Source of the DNA: Candidatus Bathyarchaeota archaeon
Lineage (GTDB): Archaea; Thermoproteota; Bathyarchaeia; Bathyarchaeales; Bathycorpusculaceae
DNA: 64,000 bases
Reading direction: 5' to 3'
Assembly (NCBI GenBank): GCA_026014545.1
Contig: JAOZIH010000001.1
Location: 377,609 to 441,608, forward strand
The notes under the pieces: generated by a model
The model's database searches: none
What the model was told of the DNA's origin: nothing
The model's input: the letters and a program-made list of their open reading frames with translations, nothing else
Program-made: the position numbers and the translations under genes
Part shown: positions 26,053 to 34,818 of the stretch, piece after piece
Layout: every line of letters starts with the position of its first letter
Numbering within the stretch: position 1 is the stretch's first letter

Positions 26053-27276
26053 TTAATCTTTCCAAAGTTCCAATGCAGCGTTAAGCTCCTTATGCGCTTT
26101 GGCGTATTCCTCCAATCTTGCGCCTTGCATTGCTGCGTCAACAGCTTGCCGCATGGCCGTGGCTCCTGCGCGGGTGCCAGCCGTGTGCCCATGGATTCCG
26201 CCGCCTGCTTGGATAACAACGTCTTTCCCAAAAATCTCCATTAACGCGGGCACAAGCCTGGGATGCAATCCGCCGGAGGCCACGGGCATAACGGGCTTTA
26301 AGCCTTGCATGTCGGTTTTCAGCGCCGCGATGTTGTCGGCAACTTCAGCGAGGGTTTCAGACATTTTCCCCACCACTGTGCCCACATGAAGCTGGTCAAC
26401 GCCGATGACACGCAACGTTTTGGCGAGCACGCGCATGGCTATTCCATGCTTCGGGTTCTTGGTGAACGCGGCGTGCCCAGCCCTGTGCGCGTGAAGAACC
26501 AGCTTGAAGTTCTGGTTGCGTAGCGTCTGCAATGCGGAAAAGCCGCATGTTAAGACGTCAACCATAACGTATTCTCCGCCGTGTGCAAGCACGAACTCGG
26601 CGCGTCGAAGCATCTCTTTGGTCTCGGCGGTTATGTTGACCATGTAAACCTTGCGTTCGCCTGTTTCCGCTTCGGCTTTGTCTCTGCTTTCCAGAGTTTT
26701 TATGACGCGGTCTTCGAATGGGTTAAATTGTTGGCTGCTCAGGTTCTCGTCGTCTTTGACTATGTCGCAGCCTCCAGCCCATGCCTCGTAAGCCACGCGG
26801 GCATGATCCCCCGTCTTCAAGCCCAGCTTCGGCTTAATTATTGTCCCCACCAAGGGGCGCTCAGGAACCTTCAATAGCTTGCGGATTCCATGGATGCCAA
26901 ACTGTGGGCCATGGAAGCTTTTCGCAAGTTCCGCAGGAAATTCCACATCGAGAAGTCGCAGATTCTTCAGCGCCTTCAGCCCGAAAACGTTTCCTGCAAT
27001 GCTGCTCATAATGTTAGCCATATTTCCCCTCTCAAAAAGCTCAACTGGATAGGCTATCTTCGCCACGCTGCCTTCTATGCTGAAGACACGGGCTGCAAGC
27101 CACTTCACATAGGGCTCCGCGGTGGTGAGCTCAGTCCACGTGCCGATGGAGCTTTCAGCAGCAACGCCGCCTGCCGCTTCTTTGAAACTGATGCCGTCGG
27201 GCTCCACGTAAAAGGTGCAGATCAAGTCTGTTTCTGCTGGCTTGTAGCTTAAGTCCACAAAGTCTATGTACCTCAA
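26053..27276 (-). CDS. rbcL: Form III ribulose-1,5-bisphosphate carboxylase, large subunit type
   Basis: A 407-residue archaeal RuBisCO that fixes CO2 onto RuBP arising from nucleotide breakdown and yields two 3-phosphoglycerates. All catalytic positions can be seen: Glu41 and Trp47 in ESSIGTW, Asn96, Lys148 in TIIKPKLGL, carbamylated Lys174 with Asp176 and Glu177 in GGCDIVKDDE, His264 in HAHRAGH, His297, loop-6 Lys304 in VVGKMSE, and Ser334 in VASGGLHP. It is slightly shorter than most form III enzymes (about 425-450). The start is TTG 27276 with AGGAGAAG upstream. It is divergent from AMP phosphorylase with 86 bases between. Confidence 0.95.
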   Translation of the reverse strand: MRYIDFVDLSYKPAETDLICTFYVEPDGISFKEAAGGVAAESSIGTWTELTTAEPYVKWLAARVFSIEGSVAKIAYPVELFERGNMANIMSSIAGNVFGLKALKNLRLLDVEFPAELAKSFHGPQFGIHGIRKLLKVPERPLVGTIIKPKLGLKTGDHARVAYEAWAGGCDIVKDDENLSSQQFNPFEDRVIKTLESRDKAEAETGERKVYMVNITAETKEMLRRAEFVLAHGGEYVMVDVLTCGFSALQTLRNQNFKLVLHAHRAGHAAFTKNPKHGIAMRVLAKTLRVIGVDQLHVGTVVGKMSETLAEVADNIAALKTDMQGLKPVMPVASGGLHPRLVPALMEIFGKDVVIQAGGGIHGHTAGTRAGATAMRQAVDAAMQGARLEEYAKAHKELNAALELWKD

Positions 27277-27362
27277 AACAGGCTTCTCCTTTGCATAGTG
27301 TGATTGCGTTTTGCTTAAAATCTTTAACTATCGCTCCGCTTAATCTATGCTTGTGAGCCGTG
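27277..27362. promoter_or_regulatory. Divergent promoter region for RuBisCO and AMP phosphorylase
   Basis: The 86 bases between the two starts must hold both promoters. TTAAAATC (plus) and the overlapping GATTTTAAGC (minus) near 27320 are the best AT-rich candidates for box A, though neither is a strong consensus. Shared control fits the joint role of both enzymes in AMP breakdown. Confidence 0.4.
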
Positions 27363-28904
27363 ATGGAGCTTAAGACTGAAATCTTGAAGATTACAGCGGG
27401 CGGAAAACGAATCGCCATAATAGCCGAAGAAACCGCAAGCCAGCTTGGCGTGCACTCATCAGACAGAATCCGCATTGCGCATGGCGACCAGCAGATAATT
27501 GCCATAGCGAACATAGCCGCGCATTTTCCGCAAAATCACATTGGACTCTACGAGGAAACCGCTGAAACACTCAAGCTGAAAGACGGCGAAGCGGTGGATG
27601 TGCAGTTGGCGCCGCTTCCTGAGTCACTAAGATACGTGCGGGATAAGATGCATGGAAAAAGGCTGAGGGAGCAAGACCTAAAAACCATAGTCAAAGACGT
27701 TATTGAACGCCACTTAAGCGATGTTGAAATCGCCGCTTTCCTAACCGCGCTTGAAATTCACGGATTAAGCTTAGGCGAAAGCGAAGCGCTGGCGCGAGCC
27801 ATGGTGGAAACAGGTAAAACAATAGATTTCGGCGAGGCGCCGATACTGGATAAGCACAGCATAGGCGGGATACCCGGCGATAAAACATCGCTGCTTGTAG
27901 TGCCCATAGTAGCGGCTGCTGGCTTCACAATTCCGAAAACCTCCTCACGCGCGGTAACTTCGCCTGCCGGAACAGCGGACAGAGTTGAAACCCTATGCCC
28001 AGTAAACCTATCGGTGGACGAGATAAAAGCGGTGGTGCGAAAGACGAATGCGTGTCTTGTTTGGGGCGGCGCGTTGGATCTGGCGCCAGCAGACGACCTG
28101 TTTATACAGGTGGAGTATCCTCTCGGCATTGACCCGCTGCTTCTGCCGTCTATCATGAGCAAGAAGAAAGCCATAGGCGCAACCCACATCGCGATTGACA
28201 TTCCAACAGGCAGCGGCGCCAAAATCAAAAACATGACGGAGGCGCACGCTTTGGCTTCTGACTTCGTAGACCTAGGCACACGCTTGGGCTTAACCATCCA
28301 ATGCGCTTTGACCTTTGGAGAGCAACCATTAGGCTACGCTGTTGGCCCAGCGCTGGAAGCCAAAGAAGCCTTAGCCACGCTCATGGGCGACGGGCCCGTG
28401 GACCTTAAGGAAAAGGCTGTTACCCTTGCGGGAATGCTTTTTGAGATGGTAGGCGCCGAGAATGGAAGACAGAAAGCTGAGCACATATTAAGCAGCGGGA
28501 AAGCGGAAAAGAAGCTAAAGGAAATAATAGAAGCACAGGGTGGAAATCCACGGATAAAGCCTGAGGAAATACCTGTAGGCGCCGCCAAGGCTGAATTAAC
28601 AGCTAACGAAGCAGGCCGCGTTTTATGGATCAGCACGGAAGACATAGCGCAAATTGCCAAGGTAGCTGGCGCGCCAAAAGAGAAGGGCGCGGGAGTCGTG
28701 CTTAAGGCTAAGCTAGGCGACGTAGTAAAAAAAGACGCTGTGATGCTGGAGATTTATGCGGAACGAAGCAGCAAGTTAGAAGCAGCGCTTGAGCTTGCGA
28801 AGCGGCTTCAGCCCATTGTGCTAAGCAGGAAAACTGGGCAGATGCTTTTAGACCGCGTGCCCGAGAAAATTGCAGGCGAGAAATCATTCACGCTGGAGAG
28901 ATAA
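27363..28904 (+). CDS. deoA: AMP phosphorylase
   Basis: A 513-residue archaeal member of the thymidine/pyrimidine phosphorylase family that splits NMPs (AMP, CMP, UMP) with phosphate to base and ribose-1,5-bisphosphate. An N-terminal double-psi-like extension (about 85 residues) that thymidine phosphorylase lacks is present. The core has KHSIGGIPGDKTSLLVVPIV, TSSRAVTSPAGTADR and the C-terminal LKAKLGDVVKKDA domain. A GTG at 27360 directly precedes the ATG and could also initiate. With R15P isomerase and form III RuBisCO in the same 6 kb, the complete AMP route is encoded here. Confidence 0.93.
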   Translation: MELKTEILKITAGGKRIAIIAEETASQLGVHSSDRIRIAHGDQQIIAIANIAAHFPQNHIGLYEETAETLKLKDGEAVDVQLAPLPESLRYVRDKMHGKRLREQDLKTIVKDVIERHLSDVEIAAFLTALEIHGLSLGESEALARAMVETGKTIDFGEAPILDKHSIGGIPGDKTSLLVVPIVAAAGFTIPKTSSRAVTSPAGTADRVETLCPVNLSVDEIKAVVRKTNACLVWGGALDLAPADDLFIQVEYPLGIDPLLLPSIMSKKKAIGATHIAIDIPTGSGAKIKNMTEAHALASDFVDLGTRLGLTIQCALTFGEQPLGYAVGPALEAKEALATLMGDGPVDLKEKAVTLAGMLFEMVGAENGRQKAEHILSSGKAEKKLKEIIEAQGGNPRIKPEEIPVGAAKAELTANEAGRVLWISTEDIAQIAKVAGAPKEKGAGVVLKAKLGDVVKKDAVMLEIYAERSSKLEAALELAKRLQPIVLSRKTGQMLLDRVPEKIAGEKSFTLER

Positions 28905-28941
28905 AACGGACTCGCACACTTTAAAATGAAAAAAGGCAGAG

Positions 28942-29637
28942 TTAGCGGGCTCTTGACCGCACACGCGGCTCCAGCAGCGTCCAAAGCCAATCCACGAACT
29001 CCCGTAGATTTTTGGTTTGTATGTAAATTTCGCCTGGGCCTGTGATTTGGGTTACCAAGCCTTCGCCTCCGAGTAGCGTTTCTTTCAACCCGCCGAACCG
29101 TGTAACCTTGTAGCTACATGAGTCGCTGAAGCCTACAAGGTGGAAGTTGTCAACTATCAGCGTCTGCCCCGCATCCAGCTGGTGCTTGTCTATGGCGCCG
29201 AAAGTGTTAATGAACAGGTCGCCTGTACCTGTGGCGCGAATCATGAATAGGCCTTGACCGAATAAGCCTTTGGTGAAGCCTTCCCACTTCACATCCAAAT
29301 CTATGCTTGGAGACGACGCAATATACGCGGATTTCTGTATTATGAAGCCTCGGCCCGGCGCGACCTCCAGCTTTTCGATGTCGCCCACAGGCGCAGAAAC
29401 AAACCCTACCTCGCCTGGACCGTTAACTGCAGTGTAATCGTTAACCCAGAAGGATTGCCCGCCGATGATGCTTAATCCCAAGCTGCCCAGCAGGCTTTTC
29501 TCTCTTTTCCGCGTGCGCACTTCAATGTTGGGATCCATGTAGGTCATAGAGCCTGATTCGGCGGTTATGGTTTCGCCCTGAGCTAAACTGACAACGAGCA
29601 TTGAGTATGAGGGCTTATACTTAATCTCATATTTCAT
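28942..29637 (-). CDS. AIM24/TIGR00266 family protein
   Basis: A 231-residue beta-rich protein of the AIM24 family. It starts MKYEIKYKPSYSMLVVSL and shows ITAESGSMTYMDPNIEV, SFWVNDYTAVNGPGEVGF and the GLFGQGLFMIRATGTGDLFI block. The C-terminal helix (LREFVDWLWTLL) resembles other archaeal members. The fold is a double-stranded beta-helix trimer; cellular function is not known in archaea. It converges with AMP phosphorylase, 37 bases away. Assignment to the family is secure. Confidence 0.8.
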   Translation of the reverse strand: MKYEIKYKPSYSMLVVSLAQGETITAESGSMTYMDPNIEVRTRKREKSLLGSLGLSIIGGQSFWVNDYTAVNGPGEVGFVSAPVGDIEKLEVAPGRGFIIQKSAYIASSPSIDLDVKWEGFTKGLFGQGLFMIRATGTGDLFINTFGAIDKHQLDAGQTLIVDNFHLVGFSDSCSYKVTRFGGLKETLLGGEGLVTQITGPGEIYIQTKNLREFVDWLWTLLEPRVRSRAR

Positions 29638-29716
29638 AGCGTTTCATCTCTAAGTGAAAGTAAAATGGTGCATGCGGCAAATAAGCTTATTTGAGAAAGA
29701 CTTGCCTAGCAGAGTT

Positions 29717-30328
29717 TCAAGGAGAATTGGCGAGGAAAGCAGATATTCCGCCTAATATGTATTGTATCGCCATGGCGGCTATCAGCAGAGCCATAACCCG
29801 CGCGATAACTACAGCGCCAGTCTTGCCGAGGAAATTGTATACTACACTCAGATATCTCAGGATAATCCAAGTTATGAAAAGCACAACCAAGACGGATATA
29901 ATTGTCACAAGCGTTCCATAAGCTTGAAGATTAAGAATAGTGGTCGTTATAGCGCCTGGACCGACGAGAAGAGGCATAGCTATGGGCACAGCGCCCATGC
30001 TCTCGGGAGATCCGCCATTCTCGTGTGGTGAGCCGGAAATCAAAATTCTTATAGCTATAATCAGAAGAAGAACGCCGCCGGCAACTTCAAAGCTGTAAAT
30101 GGAAATTCCGAATATGAGAAAGATTTCTTGGCCAGTGAAAGCGAAGACCAAGAGGAGGATAATTCCAACAAGAGTGGCAGTATTAAACACTTTTCTTTTT
30201 TCAGCTTCAATCATTTTTTCGGTTAAACTCATAAAAATTGGAACGTTACCAAAAGGGTCTACGATAATGAAGAGAACTATGATTGCCTTAAGCAAATTCA
30301 CAGCGGTCTCGGCGAATGCTTCAGACAT
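29717..30328 (-). CDS. MarC-family integral membrane protein (UPF0056)
   Basis: A 203-residue protein with six predicted helices. It has the MarC family motifs FIIVDPFGNVPIF near the N-terminus and GAVPIAMPLLVGPGAITT in the middle. MarC proteins were once linked to multiple antibiotic resistance, but a transport substrate is not established. It lies upstream of the AIM24-like gene on the same strand, 79 bases apart. Its upstream region contains a two-copy direct repeat described separately. Confidence 0.85.
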   Translation of the reverse strand: MSEAFAETAVNLLKAIIVLFIIVDPFGNVPIFMSLTEKMIEAEKRKVFNTATLVGIILLLVFAFTGQEIFLIFGISIYSFEVAGGVLLLIIAIRILISGSPHENGGSPESMGAVPIAMPLLVGPGAITTTILNLQAYGTLVTIISVLVVLFITWIILRYLSVVYNFLGKTGAVVIARVMALLIAAMAIQYILGGISAFLANSP

Positions 30329-30400
30329 TAAGCATCATAAAACGTATTTGGCACGGACAGAATAAAAGCCTTAAGCCAAACTAGGCGCATTCCGCGCCTT

Positions 30401-30516
30401 CATATTTGGCGGCTATTAGTGGTTCATTGCAGAAACCTATAGAGGGTAGGTTCGCCTTTTTGCGCTGAAGCCTATTTGGCGGCTATTAGCCAATCAATGC
30501 AGAAAACAGTAGAGGG
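30401..30516. repeat. Imperfect 46-bp direct repeat, two copies, 70-bp period
   Basis: Copy 1 is at 30401-30446 and copy 2 at 30471-30516, identical at 37 of 46 positions. The shared cores are TATTTGGCGGCTATTAG and GCAGAAA...TAGAGGG. They lie between the 3' end of the eL22-like gene and the 5' end of marC, in a 356-base stretch with no gene. Copy 2 alone can form a small hairpin (arms TTGGC and GCCAA). Regulatory sites for marC, or part of an untranslated RNA, are both possible. Confidence 0.6.
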
Positions 30517-30684
30517 GCTACGAGTATAGCAGAAAAATAGCCAGCCTCATCAATTATGGTTAAAGTATGAGGGGCAATTTTGCGGGGTGCCAGTGGGCTG
30601 AGCTTTGCGGATGCTATGTACAGCGTCTTCATGATAATACTTGAAAGGGAAAGAAATTGTTTTCTAAATGGAGGAAAATATGTT

Positions 30685-30957
30685 TTAGTCTTCTTCTCCG
30701 AGTTTTCTTTCTTTAATCTTCAGCGTGTTTTCTTTGTCGCTTATGACCCTGAAGTAATCATTAAGCCCCTGCTTATGCAAGAACTTCTTCACCAGCACTC
30801 GTAGGTGTTTTTTGGGGACTTCGCCTTTAACTGTAACCTTGTTTGAGTCAGTAACGACTTCTGCTGCTGTTTTCGCCTTCACGAAGTCTACAAGCGCTTG
30901 AACTGTGTCTTTTCCTTCTTCTTTAAGTTCAGATGCATCAACTATTATATCCGCCAT
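30685..30957 (-). CDS. eL22-like ribosomal protein
   Basis: A 90-residue protein starting MADIIVDASEL, with a strong ribosome binding site (GAGGTG, 9 bases upstream); an upstream GTG-type extension to 31011 is therefore rejected. The second half, KVTVKGEVPKKHLRVLVKKF and LHKQGLNDYFRVISD, followed by a charged acidic tail, matches the conserved half of eukaryotic eL22. The family is best known from eukaryotes and has been reported in some archaea, including Asgard archaea. It probably binds 23S rRNA at the large-subunit surface. It is a single gene, not within a ribosomal operon. Confidence 0.75.
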   Translation of the reverse strand: MADIIVDASELKEEGKDTVQALVDFVKAKTAAEVVTDSNKVTVKGEVPKKHLRVLVKKFLHKQGLNDYFRVISDKENTLKIKERKLGEED

Positions 30958-31312
30958 GCTTTGTTCACCTCGCTTCGCTTTATGCATTTTTGCTTGGACT
31001 GTTTTTCGCAAATCTTTGATGAGGAATTTTCCAAATTAGCAAATGCTTGCTTGACAGTTAAGCTTTTCTAGCGCTGGAAAATAAAATTCTTGACTCGCGT
31101 TGAAATGTGGCTTTTGATAGGTTTTTGCCTAGCCGTGCGGGATTTTTCTCGCGGCGACATTGTTGGCGGCGACCAGCACTGTTAGTTTCTAATTAATTCT
31201 TGCGCGGAAATGCGGCGAATCGTCTCATTAGGTTTCAGTTGCTTTGCACGCTATTCTTTTATATCTGAGGGTAGCGCTTCTTTCCAAATAAAACGGACAC
31301 GGGACCTAACTC
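30958..31312. other. Intergenic region with the arsB promoter
   Basis: This 355-base gap between divergent eL22 and arsB genes holds no open frame worth reporting. On the plus strand TTTTATAT at 31257-31264 is a good TATA box, about 50 bases before the arsB ATG. The minus side carries the leader of the eL22 gene. No ArsR-like palindrome was noticed. Confidence 0.4.
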
Positions 31313-32674
31313 ATGGATTACTTGAGTGTGGCGGCGCTGGGCGTTTTTGCGGTTACACTTTTTTTAATGATTAAGCGCCCACACGGTTTAAAACTGGGCT
31401 ATGCTGCCGGCATAGGCGCTGCAGCATCGCTGCTGCTTGGCACCGTGTCTGTGGGCGAAGCGGCGCAGGCGTTTGTGGATATTTGGGATGCCGCTTTGGC
31501 GTTCATCGGCATAGTCTCCTTCTCGGTTGTGCTTGACGCTATGGGTTTTTTCAAGTGGGCTGCGTTACAGGTGGTAAAGCTATCAGGCGGAAGCGGCGTG
31601 CGCCTCTACTTCTATGTTTCGTTGCTGACGGCCGCAGTAAGCATATTATTCGCCAATGACAGCGCCGTGCTTATTCTCACGCCCATTGTCCTAGAGATTA
31701 TTAGCCAGCTGAAGATTGATGCGAGCGGGCGGCTGGCGTATCTCTTTTCCGCGGGGCTTATCGCGGATACCGCAGCTATGCCGCTGATTACGAGTAACCC
31801 GATAAACATTGTGAGCGCCGATTTCTTCAAGTACAGTTTCATCGACCATTTGATGTTTATGGCGCCTGTTGCAGCTGCAACCATTGCAAGCAGCTTGCTA
31901 TTGGTTTATGTCTTCTTTAGAAAGAAAATTCCAAAGACATATGATGCGGAACTTGCAAGTGTTTTGTCTAATGGAACGCAGCCTATTGCGCCCGCACTTT
32001 TGAAGGTGAGCATTGCCACGCTAATCGCGATTGACTTCGGCTACGTTTTAGCTTCGTGGAGCCGAGTTCCAGTTTCCATAGTAATCTGCTCTGGCGCCCT
32101 GTTCCTTTTGGCTGTTTATTGGCTGTCGCTGCGCGGTGCAGCAAGCTTCAGTGGGGAGCGTAAAGGCTTGATGGCGTTGGCGAAGGAAATCAACTGGGAC
32201 ATAGTGCTATTCATGCTTAGCATTTTCCTTGTCGTTCAAGGCTTAAGGAATGCAGGTGTTACTGAGCTTCTGGCTTCCACGCTTATGGCAACCAGCGCGT
32301 TCCCCTCGGTGCTCGGCGTGCTGGCTCCGAGTTTAGTGGTGACGGTTGGCGCCAGCTTCATGAACAACTGGCCAATGACCATTCTCGGGTTGATGGCGAT
32401 ACGGCAAGCGGCGGGAACTGCCGGCTTAAGCGAGCAAGCATTGACTGGGCTTGTTTTCTCCAACATCATCGGAAACAATCTTGGCCCGCACTTTTTCCCG
32501 TTGGGCTCTTTGGCGATTCTCATGTGGCTGGAGACGATGAAGCGCAAAGGCGTCAAAATAAGCCTAAAAGACTACTTGAAGGTAGGCTCCATCTTATCAA
32601 TCGTTGAAGTGGCAGTGGCGTCGCTGATTTTGTGGATTGAACTGAGCTTTCTTGGTTTTCGTTTAGGCCTTTAG
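31313..32674 (+). CDS. arsB: ArsB/NhaD-type ion transporter, probable arsenite efflux pump
   Basis: A 453-residue membrane protein with about 11-12 helices of the ion transporter superfamily. Two inverted-repeat signatures are visible: FANDSAVLILTPIV with PLITSNPINIVSADFF in the first half, and FMNNWPMTILGLMA with NIIGNNLGPHFFPLGSLAIL in the second. The latter is typical of ArsB, which exports arsenite and antimonite. No arsR, arsC or arsA gene is adjacent, so the assignment rests on the protein alone; a Na+/H+ or dicarboxylate role is less likely but not excluded. Confidence 0.8.
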   Translation: MDYLSVAALGVFAVTLFLMIKRPHGLKLGYAAGIGAAASLLLGTVSVGEAAQAFVDIWDAALAFIGIVSFSVVLDAMGFFKWAALQVVKLSGGSGVRLYFYVSLLTAAVSILFANDSAVLILTPIVLEIISQLKIDASGRLAYLFSAGLIADTAAMPLITSNPINIVSADFFKYSFIDHLMFMAPVAAATIASSLLLVYVFFRKKIPKTYDAELASVLSNGTQPIAPALLKVSIATLIAIDFGYVLASWSRVPVSIVICSGALFLLAVYWLSLRGAASFSGERKGLMALAKEINWDIVLFMLSIFLVVQGLRNAGVTELLASTLMATSAFPSVLGVLAPSLVVTVGASFMNNWPMTILGLMAIRQAAGTAGLSEQALTGLVFSNIIGNNLGPHFFPLGSLAILMWLETMKRKGVKISLKDYLKVGSILSIVEVAVASLILWIELSFLGFRLGL

Positions 32675-32915
32675 CGCGTGGAAAAACCTCTACTCAGCTA
32701 TTCATAGGGTTTAAACTGGCGCTTAGACTGGCGCGAATAGCTGTTTGTAGCGGTTATAATTGTCTTTATGTTTGAAGCAAAAAGAGGGAGTAGCCAAGCC
32801 TATATGCGAATCGCGAAAAAGTTGAAACATTAATGCGCAGGACAATATTCTCGGTGTACTTGTGTATTATTTCTGGCACGTATGGCTTCCAGCGCGCAAA
32901 CCACGTTCAAAAGTT

Positions 32916-34116
32916 TCACTTCTTCCCCACAACTTTAATTGCCACGAAAGGTAGCACGGTAGAAGTTATGTTATTAAGTAGGATAATGTTTAACGCTAAA
33001 CTCGTAAGAATTGTGGCGTTCGGAAGACCATAGACAAGAGGCAGAGTACTCATAGACGCAGAAGCGGCGCCCTGACCGACTATGAAACCTATAACTGGCA
33101 CGTCGGACGACATCGGGCTTCTGAAAGTCCCTATTTTTGCAACCGCGTATTTGGTTAGATGAAGTAGAAGACTGCAGGCTAAAGCCAATAGGAATATAGA
33201 GACACCTGTATATACATAGATTAACCCGATGAAGGTAAAGAAGAAGCAACGTAGCATAAACGTCACTTCTGAGTGGAATTTTTCTATCATGTTCTTTAGT
33301 TGTGAAAATTCATCTACATACCTTTGCAGTTTGAAACGTTTCAAAATTAGTTTCTAGTTGCCGATTATCAAGCCGAAAAGAAAAACTGATATGACGCCTG
33401 TTCCTCCTAAAATTTCAGATAGCGCATAGACAGAAAGAAAAGCAGCTAAAGTGAACGTATAGGTGTATTCGCCTTTTCTGAGAAAAAAGTACGTTCAGCC
33501 AAGCCAATCCAAGAATAAAGCCTAAGAAAACGGATATGCCTATATTGGAGGTTAGCCCAATCAAGATTCCTCCAGAATCCAAGTTTCCCAGAAGGATATA
33601 ATTTAGAATCGTTAAGGTGCTCACCAAAACCAGAGGGTCGTCAACAAGTGAGACCATTGTGATGGTCACACGCGTTTCTTCTTGAGGTTTCATGTACCTA
33701 AAGACAGTATTGACTATGGCGATGTTCATTCCACTCCACGCCTAGGCCATAAGAAATGCATATGCCCAGCGGATGCCCAGCACAAAGTGTAGCAAGTTAC
33801 CCACAGCAATCATACTGAGGGCAAAACCCAAGATTGCCAATACGGCGACCCTCGCACTTTGACTTACAACTTTGTGGATGCCCATGCTCATACCGGCTTC
33901 AAGGCTTATGAAAGCCAATGTCAGCGGCGCCACAATGGGAACTGCAGCCATTAAGGAGTCATATGGAAAGAGATTCAGTATGGGACCGAAAATTATGCCC
34001 AGAAGCATTAGCATTATGGCGCTGGGAATTAAGACTTTGCGAGATAGAGCATCTCCTAAGAAGCCCAATGCCATGATAGCCGCAACAATGGAAAAAACGA
34101 ATATTACGTCATTCAT
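32916..34116 (-). pseudogene. Decayed CPA-type cation/proton antiporter
   Basis: Three frame segments together encode one antiporter of about 400 residues. The first (34116-33742) starts MNDVIFVFSIVAAIMALGFL and ends at an in-frame TAG (33742-33744), after which the same frame continues GMNIAIVNTVFRYMK. A one-base insertion in an A6 run (33483-33488) then breaks the frame. If corrected it reads LNVLFLRKGEYTYTF, AAFLSVYALSEILGG and ISVFLFGLIIGN. A second in-frame TAG follows (33354-33356), before the last part (HSEVTFMLRCFFFTFIGL). Two nonsense codons and a frameshift indicate loss of function, although the homopolymer indel could be a sequencing error. Confidence 0.75.
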
Positions 34117-34205
34117 AAGTTACAGTTAGGATTAGTAGTGGGATAAGGTTTAAAGAGTTTGCTTTTCAAGAGTCGTTACGTGAAGGCATAGGATGCATTC
34201 CAATC

Positions 34206-34706
34206 TTACTCATTTTTTCCAAGGAGTCGAGATGCCCAATCAGTCTTTTCTTTTTCAAGACTTAAAAGGTCACCAAGTAGGTCTTGTGCAACCTTAGAGT
34301 TTTTAAGTAATTCAGCTTCTCGCGCTCTCAAAATTTTCTTCTTTCGGCCTATTTGCTTCAATTCAGTTCGCGCATTCAAGCACATCCATACGCCCACAAT
34401 GGTGATGACAGCGAAGAATACAATATTGAGCAAATCGAAGACTACGTTCGCCATTATGGGGATTATGGAAATTAAATAGGCAACAACTGCACTTGCAGGT
34501 GGACCTATCAGAGCGAGTGTTAAGCCAGTTCTAAGTTGAGCTAGGGCTGTTCTGTCTTCAGCCAAATAGTTTCTCTCTAGAGCTAATAGGGTACGGATTC
34601 CCGCTAAAATTTCCCTCTCACTTTCTCCATTGGCCACCATAGTTTCAAGCTTCCGCTCAACAGTCTCATGTATAACCAAGTATAACTCTTTTGGGGACAC
34701 CAGCAC
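34206..34706 (-). CDS. DUF202-like membrane protein
   Basis: A 166-residue protein with an amphipathic N-terminal helix and the DUF202 (YidH-like) motif ALERNYLAEDRTALAQLRTG leading into two transmembrane helices. A charged coiled-coil end follows (RKKKILRAREAELLKNSK). Function of the domain is unknown; it is often linked to membrane stress proteins. The start is GTG at 34706 or the GTG two codons later. It follows the broken antiporter gene but is separated from it by 89 bases. Confidence 0.6.
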   Translation of the reverse strand: MLVSPKELYLVIHETVERKLETMVANGESEREILAGIRTLLALERNYLAEDRTALAQLRTGLTLALIGPPASAVVAYLISIIPIMANVVFDLLNIVFFAVITIVGVWMCLNARTELKQIGRKKKILRAREAELLKNSKVAQDLLGDLLSLEKEKTDWASRLLGKNE

Positions 34707-34818
34707 CGCTATGCGTTTTTTGCCAATTTGCCCCTTTTTAGTCGCTTATGGGAAATATCACATTGGCAAGGGAGCATATGTTGCATGGGATTATTTAAAG
34801 GCAAAAAATAGAAAACGT

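Noticed and set aside
33354..33744. Amber (TAG) recoding as pyrrolysine in the antiporter gene
   Set aside because: A frameshift is also present, and TAG ends several normal genes here (stops ending at 13078, 14283, 19897, 20631, 21673 and 32674).
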